Positions 25,922 to 34,561 of a stretch of 64,000 bases of DNA are shown here, piece by piece; position 1 is the first letter of the stretch; every line of letters starts with the position of its first letter. A program made the position numbers and the translations under genes. The DNA comes from Hymenobacter cheonanensis (GTDB lineage: Bacteria; Bacteroidota; Bacteroidia; Cytophagales; Hymenobacteraceae): positions 744,001 through 808,000 of the forward strand of contig NZ_JAUQSW010000001.1 in the NCBI RefSeq assembly GCF_030581075.1. Reading direction: 5' to 3'. The notes beneath the pieces were generated by a model. The model made no database searches and had not been told where the DNA came from. It saw only the letters and a program-made list of their open reading frames with translations.

Positions 25922-27325
25922 CTAGCCCTTATAAAACATCCACTTCGACAGCTCGCCGTAGGTCACTTTCTTACCATACATAAGGATGCCCACACGGTAG
26001 ATGCGGGCCGCCACCCACGTTACACCCACAAAACCGGCGATGAGCAACGTGCCCGACAGCAGTAGCTGCCAGGTAGGCACGCCGAAAGGCAGGCGCATGA
26101 CCATGGCAATGGGCGAAGTAAACGGAATCATTGACAGCCAGAAGGCTAGCGGGCCATTGGGGTCACCGTTGATGATGACGTTAATACTCACGATATAGCT
26201 CAAAATGAGCGGGATAGTTACCGGAAACATGAATTGCTGCGCATCGGTCTGGTCGTCCACAGCCGAGCCGATGGCCGCAAACATGGCCGAGTACAGCAGG
26301 TACCCACCCAGGAAATAAAACAGGAAGCCGCCAATGATGCTGCCAATGGGCAACCCTTCGAGTACGCTCCAAATGCTGAACGGCTGGCCCGGCTGCGGCG
26401 CGGTGGCCGCCTGGTCGTTGCGAGTAGGGCTAGCGGTGGCTACGGCCGGGCTGCTGGCCGGGGCTGCCGGGCTAGCGGTAGCGGTGCCAGAGGTCGTCGT
26501 CGTTGGGGTGGCGACTGCGCCAGCCACCGGCTTATCGGCTTTTAGCAGCATCGGCATTACGACGGTGGTGATGCCCCACGAGAGCACCAGCCACAGCGCA
26601 AATTGCGTGAGCACGACGCCCGCAATGCCCAAAATCTTGCCCATCATGAGCTGAAACGGCTTCACCGATGAAATCATGACTTCCATGATGCGGTTCGATT
26701 TTTCCTCGCTCACGCCGCGCATCACCTGCACACCATAAATGAAGATGAACATATACACCAGGATGGACAGGAAATAGGCCATTGCCGTGGTAGTGCCCAC
26801 ATCGTTGCGCTTGCCGCCCACTTCATCGAGGTTGATGGCGGCTAGGTCTACTTTGGCCTGGAGATTATCGATGGTTTCTTGCTTGAGGCCCGAGCGCGCC
26901 ATTTTTAGCTCCCCAATGGCCTTGTTCACCGCCTTGCGAATAGTTTCGCGGCGCTTCAGCGACACGTTGCCCTTGGCCAGAATCTGAATGCCCTTAGTGC
27001 TATCGAGCCCAAAGCTGGCCGGGAAGCTGAGTAGCGCGGCCTGCTTGGGCTTGGCTTTTTCGAAGGCTGCCCGGGCTTCGGTTAGCGAGCCGGGGGCAGC
27101 GGGCACGAAATGAATTTCGTCGGTATCGACCAAGTGGCTAGCCACTTGTTGACCGCTAGCGTCGTGCACGGCCACTACATCAGGGCCCGAGGCCGAGTTG
27201 AGCTTGCTTACGGCAATGGTGGTGCCGCCCAGCAGCAGCGGCGCAAGCAACGAAATGACGAGGAAGCTTTTTTTGCGAACGCGGGTCAGGTATTCGCGCT
27301 GGAGAATGAGCCAGATTTTATCCAT
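25922..27325 (-). CDS. ABC-2-type transporter permease (NatB-like)
   Basis: 467 residues. An N-terminal helix follows LQREYLTRVRKKSFLVIS, the usual start of ABC-2 permeases of the NatB group. A large extracytoplasmic domain (about 50-170) precedes a helix block with EEKSNRIMEVMISSVKPFQLMMGKI, the coupling-helix signature. An Ala/Thr/Pro-rich linker at about 275-320 is unusual low-complexity sequence between membrane segments. The ATPase gene lies 10 bp upstream, so they form one exporter. NatAB exports Na+, but relatives export other substrates, so the substrate is open. Confidence 0.88.
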   Translation of the reverse strand: MDKIWLILQREYLTRVRKKSFLVISLLAPLLLGGTTIAVSKLNSASGPDVVAVHDASGQQVASHLVDTDEIHFVPAAPGSLTEARAAFEKAKPKQAALLSFPASFGLDSTKGIQILAKGNVSLKRRETIRKAVNKAIGELKMARSGLKQETIDNLQAKVDLAAINLDEVGGKRNDVGTTTAMAYFLSILVYMFIFIYGVQVMRGVSEEKSNRIMEVMISSVKPFQLMMGKILGIAGVVLTQFALWLVLSWGITTVVMPMLLKADKPVAGAVATPTTTTSGTATASPAAPASSPAVATASPTRNDQAATAPQPGQPFSIWSVLEGLPIGSIIGGFLFYFLGGYLLYSAMFAAIGSAVDDQTDAQQFMFPVTIPLILSYIVSINVIINGDPNGPLAFWLSMIPFTSPIAMVMRLPFGVPTWQLLLSGTLLIAGFVGVTWVAARIYRVGILMYGKKVTYGELSKWMFYKG

Positions 27326-27335
27326 GATGCGGGGG

Positions 27336-28295
27336 CTAGCTAGCGGTTACTTCTTCGACTAAAGACTCGGGCATGGTTTCGCGCACCCGCTGAATGAATA
27401 TCTCGTTGATGCTCGGGATGCGTTCGCGGAAAGCCTGCACCTGCACTTGGCCGATGAGGAAGCGCAGCAGGTCATTGGGCGTGGTACCCGCGTGCAACTG
27501 AATGCGCGCGTAGAAGTGGTCGTTGGCGCGCTCTTTCTGCTCCACCACCTCAAAATCGGGGTGCACTACCAGCAGGCGGCCCTGCCCCTCGACCTCGTAG
27601 GTATTGGTTTTAAACTGGTCTTTAATCTGCGACACCGGCCCATCGAGTACTTTTCGCGAGCGGTTGATGAGGGCAATGCTGTCGCACATTTCCTCTACCG
27701 ACTCCATGCGGTGGGTCGAGAAAATGATAGTCGCGCCTTCGTCGCGCAGTCGCAAAATCTCGTCCTTGATAAGGTTAGCATTAATCGGGTCGAAGCCCGA
27801 AAACGGCTCGTCGAGGATAATCAGGCTGGGCTGGTGCAGCACCGTGGCAATAAACTGCACCTTTTGCTGCATGCCTTTGCTGAGGTCCTCCACGTTTTTC
27901 TGGGCCCAGGGCTTTAAATCCAGCCGCTCGAGCCAGCCCTTGATGCGCTGCACAGCCTCGGCGCGCGGCATGCCGCGCAATTGCGCTAAGTAAAGCAACT
28001 GCTCGCCCACCTTCATCTTTTTGTAGAGGCCGCGCTCCTCGGGCAGGTAGCCAATCTGGCCGATGTGGCTGGGGTTCAGCCGCTCGCCCCGGAACAGAAT
28101 CTCGCCCGAGTCGGCCCCTGTTATTTGGGTGATGATGCGGATGAGCGAGGTTTTGCCCGCGCCGTTGGGCCCGAGCAGGCCGAAGATGCTGCCTTCGGGC
28201 ACGGCCAGGCTCACGCCGCTCAGGGCCGTGTGCGCGGCATACTGCTTGCGCACATCGCGGGCCTCCAGAATGGGCCTCGAAGTAGACTGTTGCAT
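27336..28295 (-). CDS. ABC transporter ATP-binding protein (NatA-like)
   Basis: 319 residues. Walker A is GLLGPNGAGKTSLIRI, the signature motif LSKGMQQKVQF, Walker B LIILDEPFSGFDPIN, and the switch histidine is in TIIFSTHRMESVEEM. A C-terminal extension of about 90 residues (after 215) is common in the NatA/DrrA group. It is paired with the ABC-2 permease gene 10 bp downstream. A near-consensus -7 box (TACATTTA, 28326-28333) lies 31 bp upstream of the ATG. Confidence 0.93.
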   Translation of the reverse strand: MQQSTSRPILEARDVRKQYAAHTALSGVSLAVPEGSIFGLLGPNGAGKTSLIRIITQITGADSGEILFRGERLNPSHIGQIGYLPEERGLYKKMKVGEQLLYLAQLRGMPRAEAVQRIKGWLERLDLKPWAQKNVEDLSKGMQQKVQFIATVLHQPSLIILDEPFSGFDPINANLIKDEILRLRDEGATIIFSTHRMESVEEMCDSIALINRSRKVLDGPVSQIKDQFKTNTYEVEGQGRLLVVHPDFEVVEQKERANDHFYARIQLHAGTTPNDLLRFLIGQVQVQAFRERIPSINEIFIQRVRETMPESLVEEVTAS

Positions 28296-28325
28296 GCGAA
28301 AAAGGTGAAAGAGTAGAAGGTGGCG

Positions 28326-28333
28326 TAAATGTA
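28326..28333 (-). promoter_or_regulatory. Near-consensus -7 box for the ABC exporter operon
   Basis: The minus strand reads TACATTTA, one mismatch from TAnnTTTG, 31 bp before the ATPase start codon. Confidence 0.35.
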
Positions 28334-28397
28334 GGCGCGGCCGGTATTGCCAGCCACCCGCCGCGCGCCAAACCGCAAAACAGGCCGCCCGAGCGGT

Positions 28398-28423
28398 AAA
28401 AAAAGCCCCCGAGATGCCGGGGC
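28398..28423 (-). terminator. Rho-independent terminator after the sigma/membrane-protein pair
   Basis: On the minus strand GCCCCGG-CATCT-CGGGGGC is followed by seven Ts, two bases past the stop codon of the gene ending at 28425. Confidence 0.88.
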
Positions 28424-28424
28424 G

Positions 28425-29048
28425 CTAGGCCTCCGGCACGTCATCAAGCTCGCGCAGCTGGTTTTCGAGCCGGTCGAGGTGCTGGCCGTAGAGCCAGTGC
28501 AGATATCGCTTGGTAGTGTGCGCCGTAGGTAGGTAGAGCACCACGCATAATACCGCCAGCAACGCTGCAATAAGCCAGACTTTGGACGCGGTAACCGCCT
28601 TGGTGGTGGTGGAGAGGGCCATAATGCCCATCAGCAGGCACACCAGCGGCACCATTGCCAGCGTAAGGCGGTAGTAGAAGCGGATGAGGGCCCGCAGGCC
28701 GGTAGTCAGGCGCAGCAGGTGGGCCCGCAGGTCGCTGGCCGGGTCGCTCATGCGCCGCAACAGCCCTAGCTTTTGGTGAAAGTAGAAGATGCAAACCAGC
28801 GCTATCAGCCCCAGCAGCCCGCCCCACAGGCGCACCCACAGCACCGGCGCCAGCCAGGCCACCGCCAGCGAAATGGGCAGCAGCGCGTAATTGAGCGCCA
28901 TCTCCAGTCGCGCATTGCGCCGCAGCTTCGCCACAATGCTGCCCGATTGCCGGGCTAGCATCTCACGTAGCTTTCCTGTGCTCAGGGCCGTCGGCTCCGC
29001 CGCTGGCCCGGGCTGCCGCCACTGGCGGCGCAAATCATCAAGCTCCAT
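28425..29048 (-). CDS. Membrane protein of unknown function paired with an ECF sigma factor
   Basis: 207 residues. A polar N-terminal part (MELDDLRRQWRQPG) is followed by four probable transmembrane helices at about 50-70, 73-91, 128-147 and 156-175. A charged C-terminal helix (LYGQHLDRLENQLRELDD) may be a short coiled coil. It starts 19 bp after the ECF sigma factor stop and shares its terminator. An anti-sigma or accessory role is a reasonable guess, but there is no recognised zinc-binding anti-sigma motif. Confidence 0.78.
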   Translation of the reverse strand: MELDDLRRQWRQPGPAAEPTALSTGKLREMLARQSGSIVAKLRRNARLEMALNYALLPISLAVAWLAPVLWVRLWGGLLGLIALVCIFYFHQKLGLLRRMSDPASDLRAHLLRLTTGLRALIRFYYRLTLAMVPLVCLLMGIMALSTTTKAVTASKVWLIAALLAVLCVVLYLPTAHTTKRYLHWLYGQHLDRLENQLRELDDVPEA

Positions 29049-29067
29049 AATCTGATGCGCTTAGCTG

Positions 29068-29574
29068 TTATTTATGAACTAGTTGGCGACGCAGCTTTTC
29101 CTGCACGCGGTGCATTTTCACGCGCACATTGTTTTGAGTAATCCCCAGGATTTCGGCCATTTCGTCGTAAGGCCGGTCTTCGAGATAAAGCAGCACGAAG
29201 GCCTTGTCCACGTCCGAAAGCCGGTCGATGGCGCGGTAGAGGGCGGCGGTTTCTTCGGGCTCGTAGGCGCTAGCCTCCACGGGCTGGGCCAGGTGCCAGG
29301 CCTCACCTTCTACATCTACCACGGCCGGGCGGCGCGTGCGCTGGCGCAGGTTGGAAATAGCTACGTTCAGGGCAATGCGGTAGAGCCAGGTGCTGAGCTT
29401 GGCATCGGGCTGGGGCACGTAGCGCGGCCACGCCCGCCACAGCTGCACCACTATTTCCTGGAATAAGTCCTGCCGGTCGTCGGCATCCTGGCAGTAGAGC
29501 CGGCACACGCGCCGTACCAGCGGCTGGTACTCGTGCAAGGCAGCCAGAAAATCGGCAGACGGGGCAGCGCTCAT
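29068..29574 (-). CDS. ECF-type RNA polymerase sigma factor
   Basis: 168 residues. Region 2 is seen as CQDADDRQDLFQEIVVQLWRA with AKLSTWLYRIALNVAISNLR. Region 4 is LSDVDKAFVLLYLEDRPYDE with MAEILGITQNNVRVKMHR as the DNA-binding helix-turn-helix. It belongs to the general RpoE-like class. The next gene encodes a four-helix membrane protein at 19 bp, a typical sigma/partner arrangement. Its target promoters are unknown. Confidence 0.93.
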   Translation of the reverse strand: MSAAPSADFLAALHEYQPLVRRVCRLYCQDADDRQDLFQEIVVQLWRAWPRYVPQPDAKLSTWLYRIALNVAISNLRQRTRRPAVVDVEGEAWHLAQPVEASAYEPEETAALYRAIDRLSDVDKAFVLLYLEDRPYDEMAEILGITQNNVRVKMHRVQEKLRRQLVHK

Positions 29575-29683
29575 GGTTGGGGTAGCGGTTTCGGGAAGGT
29601 CTATCGCGAGGGGCGGCGGAGCATTACAGGCGGGCTGCTGTTTTCACCACGGCTGCGGCAAAACGGCCGCTGGGTACGGGCAC

Positions 29684-29713
29684 AAAAAAGCCCGCCAGAA
29701 ATATCCGGCGGGC
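29684..29713 (-). terminator. Rho-independent terminator after dnaJ
   Basis: The minus strand reads GCCCGCC-loop-GGCGGGC followed by a run of six Ts, 21 bp past the dnaJ stop codon. Confidence 0.88.
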
Positions 29714-29733
29714 TCTTCGGTAAGCGGGGCTTG

Positions 29734-30873
29734 CTATTGGAAATACTCTTTTACTTTCTCAAAGAAGCCTTTCTCATTCTTGCCGGGATGCGGCGTAAAA
29801 TTGTCCGAGTCGCGCAGCTTTTCCAACAGCTCGCGCTCCTGGTTGCTCACGTTCTTGGGCGTCCACACATTCAGGTGAATGAGTTGGTCGCCGCGGCCGT
29901 AGCCGTTCAAATCTTTGATACCCTTGCCGCGCAGGCGCAGGATTTTGCCGGGCTGCGTGCCGGGGTCCACCTTTATTTTCACCTTGCCCTCAATGGTCGG
30001 CACCTCCAGGCTAGCCCCCAGCGCGGCGTCCACAAAGCTGATGTACTGCTCAAACATGATGTTGTTGCCATCACGCTTAAGGAATTCGTGCGGCTCCTCC
30101 TCAATCTGAATGAGCAGGTCGCCGGGCACGCCGCCGCGCTCCGGGAAGTTACCTTTTCCGCTCATGCTCAGCTGCATATCGTTGGCTACGCCGGCCGGAA
30201 TGTTAATCGGAATTACTTCCTCATTCAGCTGGCGGCCTTCGCCCTTGCACACGTCGCAGGTCGTAGAAATAGTTTTGCCCTCGCCGTGGCAGGTGGGGCA
30301 GGTGCTGGCGCTCACCATCTGGCCGAGCATCGTATTCACCACGCGCTTGGTTTGGCCGCTGCCCTGGCAGGTGGCGCAGGTTTTAAGCTCGGTGCCGTTT
30401 TTGGCGCCGGTGCCGCTGCACGGCTGGCAGGCCACGTAGCGCTTCACCTTGATTTTCTTCTCCACGCCGTTGGCAACCTCCTCCAGGTCAAGCTTCAGCT
30501 TGATGCGCAGGTTGGAGCCCTTCTTCACGCGGCGGCCCTGGCCACGCCCGCCGCCGAAGAAGCCTTCGAAGCCCCCGCCGCCGCCGAAAATATCGCCGAA
30601 CTGCGAGAAAATATCTTCCATGTTGGGCGCCGCGCCGCCCCCGCCGCTAGCCTGGTGGCCAAAGCGGTCGTAGCGCGCCCGCTTGTCGGCGTTGCTCAGC
30701 ACCTCGTAGGCCTCGGCGGCCTCCTTAAACTTGTCCTCGGCCGTGGGGTCATCGGGGTTTTTATCGGGGTGATATTTAATAGCCATTTTGCGGTAGGCTG
30801 ACTTTATGACGTCGCCTTCCGCATTTTTCGCTATCCCTAATACTTCGTAATAATCGCGCTTTACAGTTGCCAT
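29734..30873 (-). CDS. dnaJ: Chaperone protein DnaJ
   Basis: 379 residues, full length. The J domain has the HPD motif (YHPDKNPDDPTAEDKF) that stimulates the DnaK ATPase. A Gly/Phe-rich region (about 75-115) precedes four CxxCxGxG-type zinc repeats (CQPCSGTGA, CATCQGSGQ, CPTCHGEGK, CDVCKGEGR). The C-terminal substrate-binding domain follows. grpE lies directly upstream, separated by a palindromic element, in the common grpE-dnaJ order. DnaK is not in the window. Confidence 0.97.
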   Translation of the reverse strand: MATVKRDYYEVLGIAKNAEGDVIKSAYRKMAIKYHPDKNPDDPTAEDKFKEAAEAYEVLSNADKRARYDRFGHQASGGGGAAPNMEDIFSQFGDIFGGGGGFEGFFGGGRGQGRRVKKGSNLRIKLKLDLEEVANGVEKKIKVKRYVACQPCSGTGAKNGTELKTCATCQGSGQTKRVVNTMLGQMVSASTCPTCHGEGKTISTTCDVCKGEGRQLNEEVIPINIPAGVANDMQLSMSGKGNFPERGGVPGDLLIQIEEEPHEFLKRDGNNIMFEQYISFVDAALGASLEVPTIEGKVKIKVDPGTQPGKILRLRGKGIKDLNGYGRGDQLIHLNVWTPKNVSNQERELLEKLRDSDNFTPHPGKNEKGFFEKVKEYFQ

Positions 30874-30892
30874 TGCTTGGTGATATCTAATC

Positions 30893-30986
30893 CGTCATGC
30901 TGAACAAAGGGAAGCACCTCGGCAGGTTCGTTGGTTCACTACCCAACGCTCCCGGGCAAGATGCTTCACTTTGTTCAGCACAACCG
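30893..30986. repeat. Long palindromic element, copy 4
   Basis: The left part CATGCTGAACAAAGGGAAGC pairs with the right part AGATGCTTCACTTTGTTCAG (about 30897-30980) with a few mismatches. An inner pair GTTGGTTCACTACCCAAC is visible. It shares CAAGATGCTTC and GTTGGG-type words with the elements at 16833, 20061 and 25805. It sits in the grpE-dnaJ gap and could lower readthrough into dnaJ. Confidence 0.7.
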
Positions 30987-31008
30987 TTCTGGTTTAATAC
31001 GGACGCTG

Positions 31009-31578
31009 CTATTGCCCTAGTACCACTTTGGCGTGGCGGATAACCTTGTCGCCCAGATAGTAGCCTTTTTCAATCTCATCAACAATCTTGCCGCGTAGCT
31101 CGTCGCTAGGCGCCGGAATCTGGGTGATGGCCTCGTGCAGCTCGGCATCGAAGGCGCCGCCCTTGGTATCCATCGGGGCCAGGCCCTTCTGCTGCAGGGT
31201 TTTGCTGAGCTTGTTGTAGGTGATATCCAGCGCGTTTTGCAGTGCGGCCGGGTCTTGCGTGCCCTGGGTGTGCTGGCGAGCGCGGTCGAAGTCATCGAGC
31301 ACGGGTAGCAAGGCCACCATCAACTCCTGGTTGGCGGTTTTGAAGAGGTCGGCGCGCTCCTTGGCGGTGCGGCGCTTGTAGTTCTCAAACTCGGCAGCCA
31401 GGCGCAAGTACTTGTCTTTGAGGTCGGCCAGCTCGGTTTCGGTGCGGCTAGCCCCTTCGCTGGCGCCGGCTTCGGGGGTAGCGCCCACGGCGGCAAAATC
31501 CTGCTCGCCGGCGGTATGCTCGGCGGTATTGTCGGTTAGCGGCTGGTCGTCGGGATTCATGGTTTTATCGTCGGTCAT
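31009..31578 (-). CDS. grpE: Nucleotide exchange factor GrpE
   Basis: 189 residues from the ATG at 31578. GrpE releases ADP from DnaK. The N-terminal part is acidic and disordered (MTDDKTMNPDDQPLTDNTAE), followed by the long coiled-coil helix ELADLKDKYLRLAAEFENYK and the RRTAKERADLF continuation. The C-terminal beta domain ends with KGYYLGDKVIRHAKVVLG, the GrpE signature. The frame extends to 31752 but the extra residues are unlike GrpE. It precedes dnaJ on the same strand. Confidence 0.96.
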   Translation of the reverse strand: MTDDKTMNPDDQPLTDNTAEHTAGEQDFAAVGATPEAGASEGASRTETELADLKDKYLRLAAEFENYKRRTAKERADLFKTANQELMVALLPVLDDFDRARQHTQGTQDPAALQNALDITYNKLSKTLQQKGLAPMDTKGGAFDAELHEAITQIPAPSDELRGKIVDEIEKGYYLGDKVIRHAKVVLGQ

Positions 31579-31717
31579 TTTCTGGAAAAAATGGCGGAAT
31601 CGGCTAGTGAAAGGCTTTCCCATACGGGTACCGGGGCGGGCGCAAGGAGTTTGCCAAAGCTGGCGAGGCTGCCAAGTTGGCACCTCAAGTTTAGCCGCAA
31701 TATTTATTCTGTCACAA

Positions 31718-32116
31718 TCAGATGCTTTGTGCGTAACCTTCCACTTTGTCAACGTGAATCCAGCTACAATGTAGCACTAGCTTGTTATCATTCTCGTGGT
31801 TTACGTAAGCAACATCAAACCCATCTTCTACACATTCGATACTTAATGTACCCGCTGCACTTGAACCGCTAAGCTCTGCTATACTGACAGTAGCTTGAAT
31901 AAGTGACAACTGCATCTGCACTGTATTATAACCTTTAGCAACCCATTTAGCTGGTGGGCTTGTCAGGTAATTTTCTAGGTCGTAATTCAGTATGCATATC
32001 AAGGTACCCCTAATAACGAATCGGATGTCGCTCACTTTAATCCTTTCCAGAGACAGGTAATCGTCCTTGAAGAGGCTTTTGATGAGTTGAGGATTCATCA
32101 CTTTTTCTTGCCACAT
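31718..32116 (-). CDS. Orphan protein of unknown function, AT-richer than its neighbours
   Basis: 132 residues (or 126 from the second ATG at 32098, MNPQLIKSLFKDD). No family is recognised. The sequence looks globular and soluble, with alternating strands (RFVIRGTLICILNYDLENYL, then GTLSIECVEDGFDVAYVN) and a C-terminal LVLHCSWIHVDKVEGY. Base composition is clearly lower in GC than grpE and obgE on either side, which suggests transfer. In size and style it resembles small immunity-type proteins, but no toxin gene is next to it, so this is speculation. Confidence 0.6.
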   Translation of the reverse strand: MWQEKVMNPQLIKSLFKDDYLSLERIKVSDIRFVIRGTLICILNYDLENYLTSPPAKWVAKGYNTVQMQLSLIQATVSIAELSGSSAAGTLSIECVEDGFDVAYVNHENDNKLVLHCSWIHVDKVEGYAQSI

Positions 32117-32153
32117 ACTATCTGGTCACTGCATAGAGAAAAATACAAGTCAA

Positions 32154-33149
32154 TTATTCGTGCAGCGCGCCCCAAATCATGTCTTTCAGCTTCTGAATGT
32201 TCTTGCTGGTGAGGCTAGAGATGAAGACGGTGGGCGGCATCCCGGCCGGCAGGGAGGCTAGCAGCTCGGCTTCGAGTTCGTCGTCGAGCATGTCGGCTTT
32301 GGTGATGGCTAGCAGGCGCTTTTTGTCGAGCAGCTCGGGGTTGTGCTGCTCCAGCTCGTTGAGCAGGATGCGGTATTCGGCGGCTACGTCGAGGCTGTCG
32401 CAGGCTATCATAAAGAGCAGCATGGAGTTGCGCTCGATGTGGCGCAGGAAGCGCGTGCCCAGGCCCTTGCCCTCGGCCGCACCCTCGATAATGCCGGGAA
32501 TGTCGGCCATCACAAACGACTTGAAGTCGCGGTAGGCCACCACGCCCAGGTTGGGCACGAGGGTGGTGAAGGCATAGTCGGCAATCTTGGGCTTGGCGGC
32601 GCTCACCACCGAGAGCAGCGTGCTCTTGCCCGCGTTGGGGAAGCCCACGAGGCCCACATCGGCCAGTAGCTTCAGCTCCAGAATCACCTGCTCCTCGATG
32701 GCGGGCTCGCCGGGCTGGGCGTACTGCGGCGCCTGATTGGTGGAGGTTTTGAAGTGGTCGTTGCCCAGCCCGCCGCGCCCGCCGGGCGTGAGGATTTGGC
32801 GCTCACCGTCCTGGGTTATTTCCAGCTTCACCTCGCCGGTTTCGGCGTCGCGGGCCACGGTGCCCAGCGGCACCTGAATCACAATGTCTTCGCCCTGCGC
32901 ACCGCTGCGCAGGTTGGGGCCACCGCCCTCGCCGTCCTGGGCAAATAGGTGCTTGCGGTACTGCAGGTGCAAGAGCGTCCAGAGCTGCGAGCTGCCTTCG
33001 AGGATAATGTGGCCGCCGCGGCCGCCGTCGCCGCCGTCGGGGCCGCCGTTGGGCAGGCCTTTGGCCCGGAAGAAGTGGTGCGAGCCCGCGCCGCCCTTGC
33101 CCGAGCGGCAGGTAATTTTGACGTAGTCGATGAAGTTATTGTTAGCCAC
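32154..33149 (-). CDS. obgE: Obg-family GTPase
   Basis: 331 residues. The glycine-rich Obg fold is at the N-terminus ([30 protein letters not shown]). The G domain has P-loop [10 protein letters not shown], switch/G3 [16 protein letters not shown], and G4 TKAD. Obg proteins bind the large ribosomal subunit and influence ribosome assembly and the stress response. The C-terminal extension seen in some homologues is absent, as is common in this phylum. It lies downstream of adk, separated by a complex inverted repeat. Confidence 0.97.
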   Translation of the reverse strand: MANNNFIDYVKITCRSGKGGAGSHHFFRAKGLPNGGPDGGDGGRGGHIILEGSSQLWTLLHLQYRKHLFAQDGEGGGPNLRSGAQGEDIVIQVPLGTVARDAETGEVKLEITQDGERQILTPGGRGGLGNDHFKTSTNQAPQYAQPGEPAIEEQVILELKLLADVGLVGFPNAGKSTLLSVVSAAKPKIADYAFTTLVPNLGVVAYRDFKSFVMADIPGIIEGAAEGKGLGTRFLRHIERNSMLLFMIACDSLDVAAEYRILLNELEQHNPELLDKKRLLAITKADMLDDELEAELLASLPAGMPPTVFISSLTSKNIQKLKDMIWGALHE

Positions 33150-33155
33150 GGTATT

Positions 33156-33282
33156 GAGTTATAAGTTAAAAGTTATGAGTTATGAGTTGGCCGAACGATG
33201 CCAGACGCGCTTAACGTAAATGAGTTATGAGTTTCGAGCCGAGCGCCCGAAACTCATAACTCACAACTTTTAACTCCTAACT
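33156..33282. repeat. Inverted repeat with two competing left arms between adk and obgE
   Basis: A right arm (about 33248-33282) can pair with a distal left arm (33156-33188, 3 mismatches over about 32 bp). It can also pair with a proximal left arm (33221-33236, perfect 16 bp, reading TGAGTTATGAGTTTCG). The sequence is built of repeated GAGTTATAA/GAGTTATGA words. No gene is seen in the gap. Confidence 0.75.
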
Positions 33283-33297
33283 GGCAGCTCGCGGCCG

Positions 33298-33921
33298 CTA
33301 GGCCTTCACCTCGCGGGTAGCTTCGGTAGGTGCTTCGGCAGCAGCTGGCTTGTGCTGGTCGATGAGGTCGCTGATTTGGGCGAAGATGGCTTCAATCTCG
33401 CCAATGCCGTTGAGCGAGTGAAACTTGCTTTGGGCAGCGTAGTAGCCAGCCACTTGCGCCGTTTCGGTGTTGTAGACCGTGACGCGCCGGCGGATTTTGG
33501 TTTCGTCCTGGTCGTCGGGGCGGCCACTGGTTTTGCCGCGCTCCAGCAGGCGCTTCACCAGCTCCTCCTCCCCTACTTCGAGGGCAATCATGCAGGCCAC
33601 GCTGGTGCCGTGCTCGGCCAGCAGCCGGTCGAGGCTCTCGGCCTGGGCGGTGGTGCGCGGAAAGCCATCGAAGATAAAGCCGGCGGCTTGCTTATTTGAT
33701 TGCAAAGCGCTGCCAATCATGCCGATAACTACTTCATCGGGCACCAGAAAACCTTGGTCCATCAGCTTTTTGGCTTGCAGGCCAAGCTCGGTGCCTTCGG
33801 CAATCTGGGCACGCAGCAGGTCGCCGGTACTCAGGTGTACGAGGTTGTACTTCGCAATGAGCTTCTGGCTTTGCGTGCCTTTGCCCGCGCCGGGGGGGCC
33901 GAAGAGGACGATGTTATGCAT
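33298..33921 (-). CDS. adk: Adenylate kinase
   Basis: 207 residues. It catalyses ATP + AMP = 2 ADP. The P-loop is FGPPGAGKGTQS at the N-terminus, the AMP-binding region includes STGDLLRAQIAEGTELG, and FDGFPRTTAQAE is the conserved DGFPR segment. The LID is the short form (RGKTSGRPDDQDETKIRRR) without zinc cysteines. A C-terminal tail of about 15 residues rich in Ala, Pro and Glu exceeds the usual 190-residue length. It lies between hpt and obgE on one strand, all housekeeping genes. Confidence 0.97.
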   Translation of the reverse strand: MHNIVLFGPPGAGKGTQSQKLIAKYNLVHLSTGDLLRAQIAEGTELGLQAKKLMDQGFLVPDEVVIGMIGSALQSNKQAAGFIFDGFPRTTAQAESLDRLLAEHGTSVACMIALEVGEEELVKRLLERGKTSGRPDDQDETKIRRRVTVYNTETAQVAGYYAAQSKFHSLNGIGEIEAIFAQISDLIDQHKPAAAEAPTEATREVKA

Positions 33922-33985
33922 AGAAAACAGAATTGGGGCGGGGGCGCCGGAGCGGGAACTAAGTGAAACTTACGAAGAGCGCGTG

Positions 33986-34525
33986 CTAGACGGCTACGTA
34001 CACATCGGGCAGGTTGCGGCCCAGGCCATCGTAGTCGAGGCCGTAGCCCACTACAAAATCGTTAGGAATTTCGCGGGCAATGTATTTGAGCGCCAGCGGG
34101 TAGCGCAGGCTGGCGGGCTTGAAGAACATGGCCGCAATCTCGATGGAAGCCGGGTGGTTGGCTTGCAGCGTGGGCAGCAGGTGGTTGAGGGTAGTGCCGG
34201 TGTCCACAATGTCTTCGACCAGGATGATATCGCGGCCCTGCACGTCTTCGCGCAGGCCGAGTATTTCCTGCACCTGGCCCGTGCTGCCCGTGCCCTCGTA
34301 GGAGGCCACGCGGATGAAGACAATCTCGCAGTCGCCCGCGAAGCGCTTGAGCAAATCGGTGGCAAACATGAAGCCGCCCGTGAGCACCACTACGAATAAG
34401 GGCCGGCGGCCCACGTAGTCGGCATTGAGGCGAACGGCTACCTGGTCGATGGCCGTGGCAATCTCGGAAGCCGAGAGGTAAGGCCGGAAAGCCTTGTCGT
34501 GAAGCGTGATAAGGGGCTGACCCAT
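33986..34525 (-). CDS. hpt: Hypoxanthine phosphoribosyltransferase
   Basis: 179 residues. It salvages hypoxanthine or guanine with PRPP to form IMP or GMP. The PRPP-binding motif ILVEDIVDTGTTL is at about 100-113, and the type I PRTase core is complete (VVLTGGFMFATDLL, then a late VVGYGLDYDGLGRNLPDVYV). The frame reaches 34579, but a -7 promoter box at 34562-34569 lies inside that extension, which supports the ATG at 34525. Confidence 0.95.
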   Translation of the reverse strand: MGQPLITLHDKAFRPYLSASEIATAIDQVAVRLNADYVGRRPLFVVVLTGGFMFATDLLKRFAGDCEIVFIRVASYEGTGSTGQVQEILGLREDVQGRDIILVEDIVDTGTTLNHLLPTLQANHPASIEIAAMFFKPASLRYPLALKYIAREIPNDFVVGYGLDYDGLGRNLPDVYVAV

Positions 34526-34561
34526 GCAAGGATGAACGACCGGTGTAGCCGTTTCGGGCTG

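Noticed and set aside
29533..30801. 422-codon plus-strand frame opposite dnaJ
   Set aside because: dnaJ on the other strand is unambiguous, with J domain and zinc repeats.
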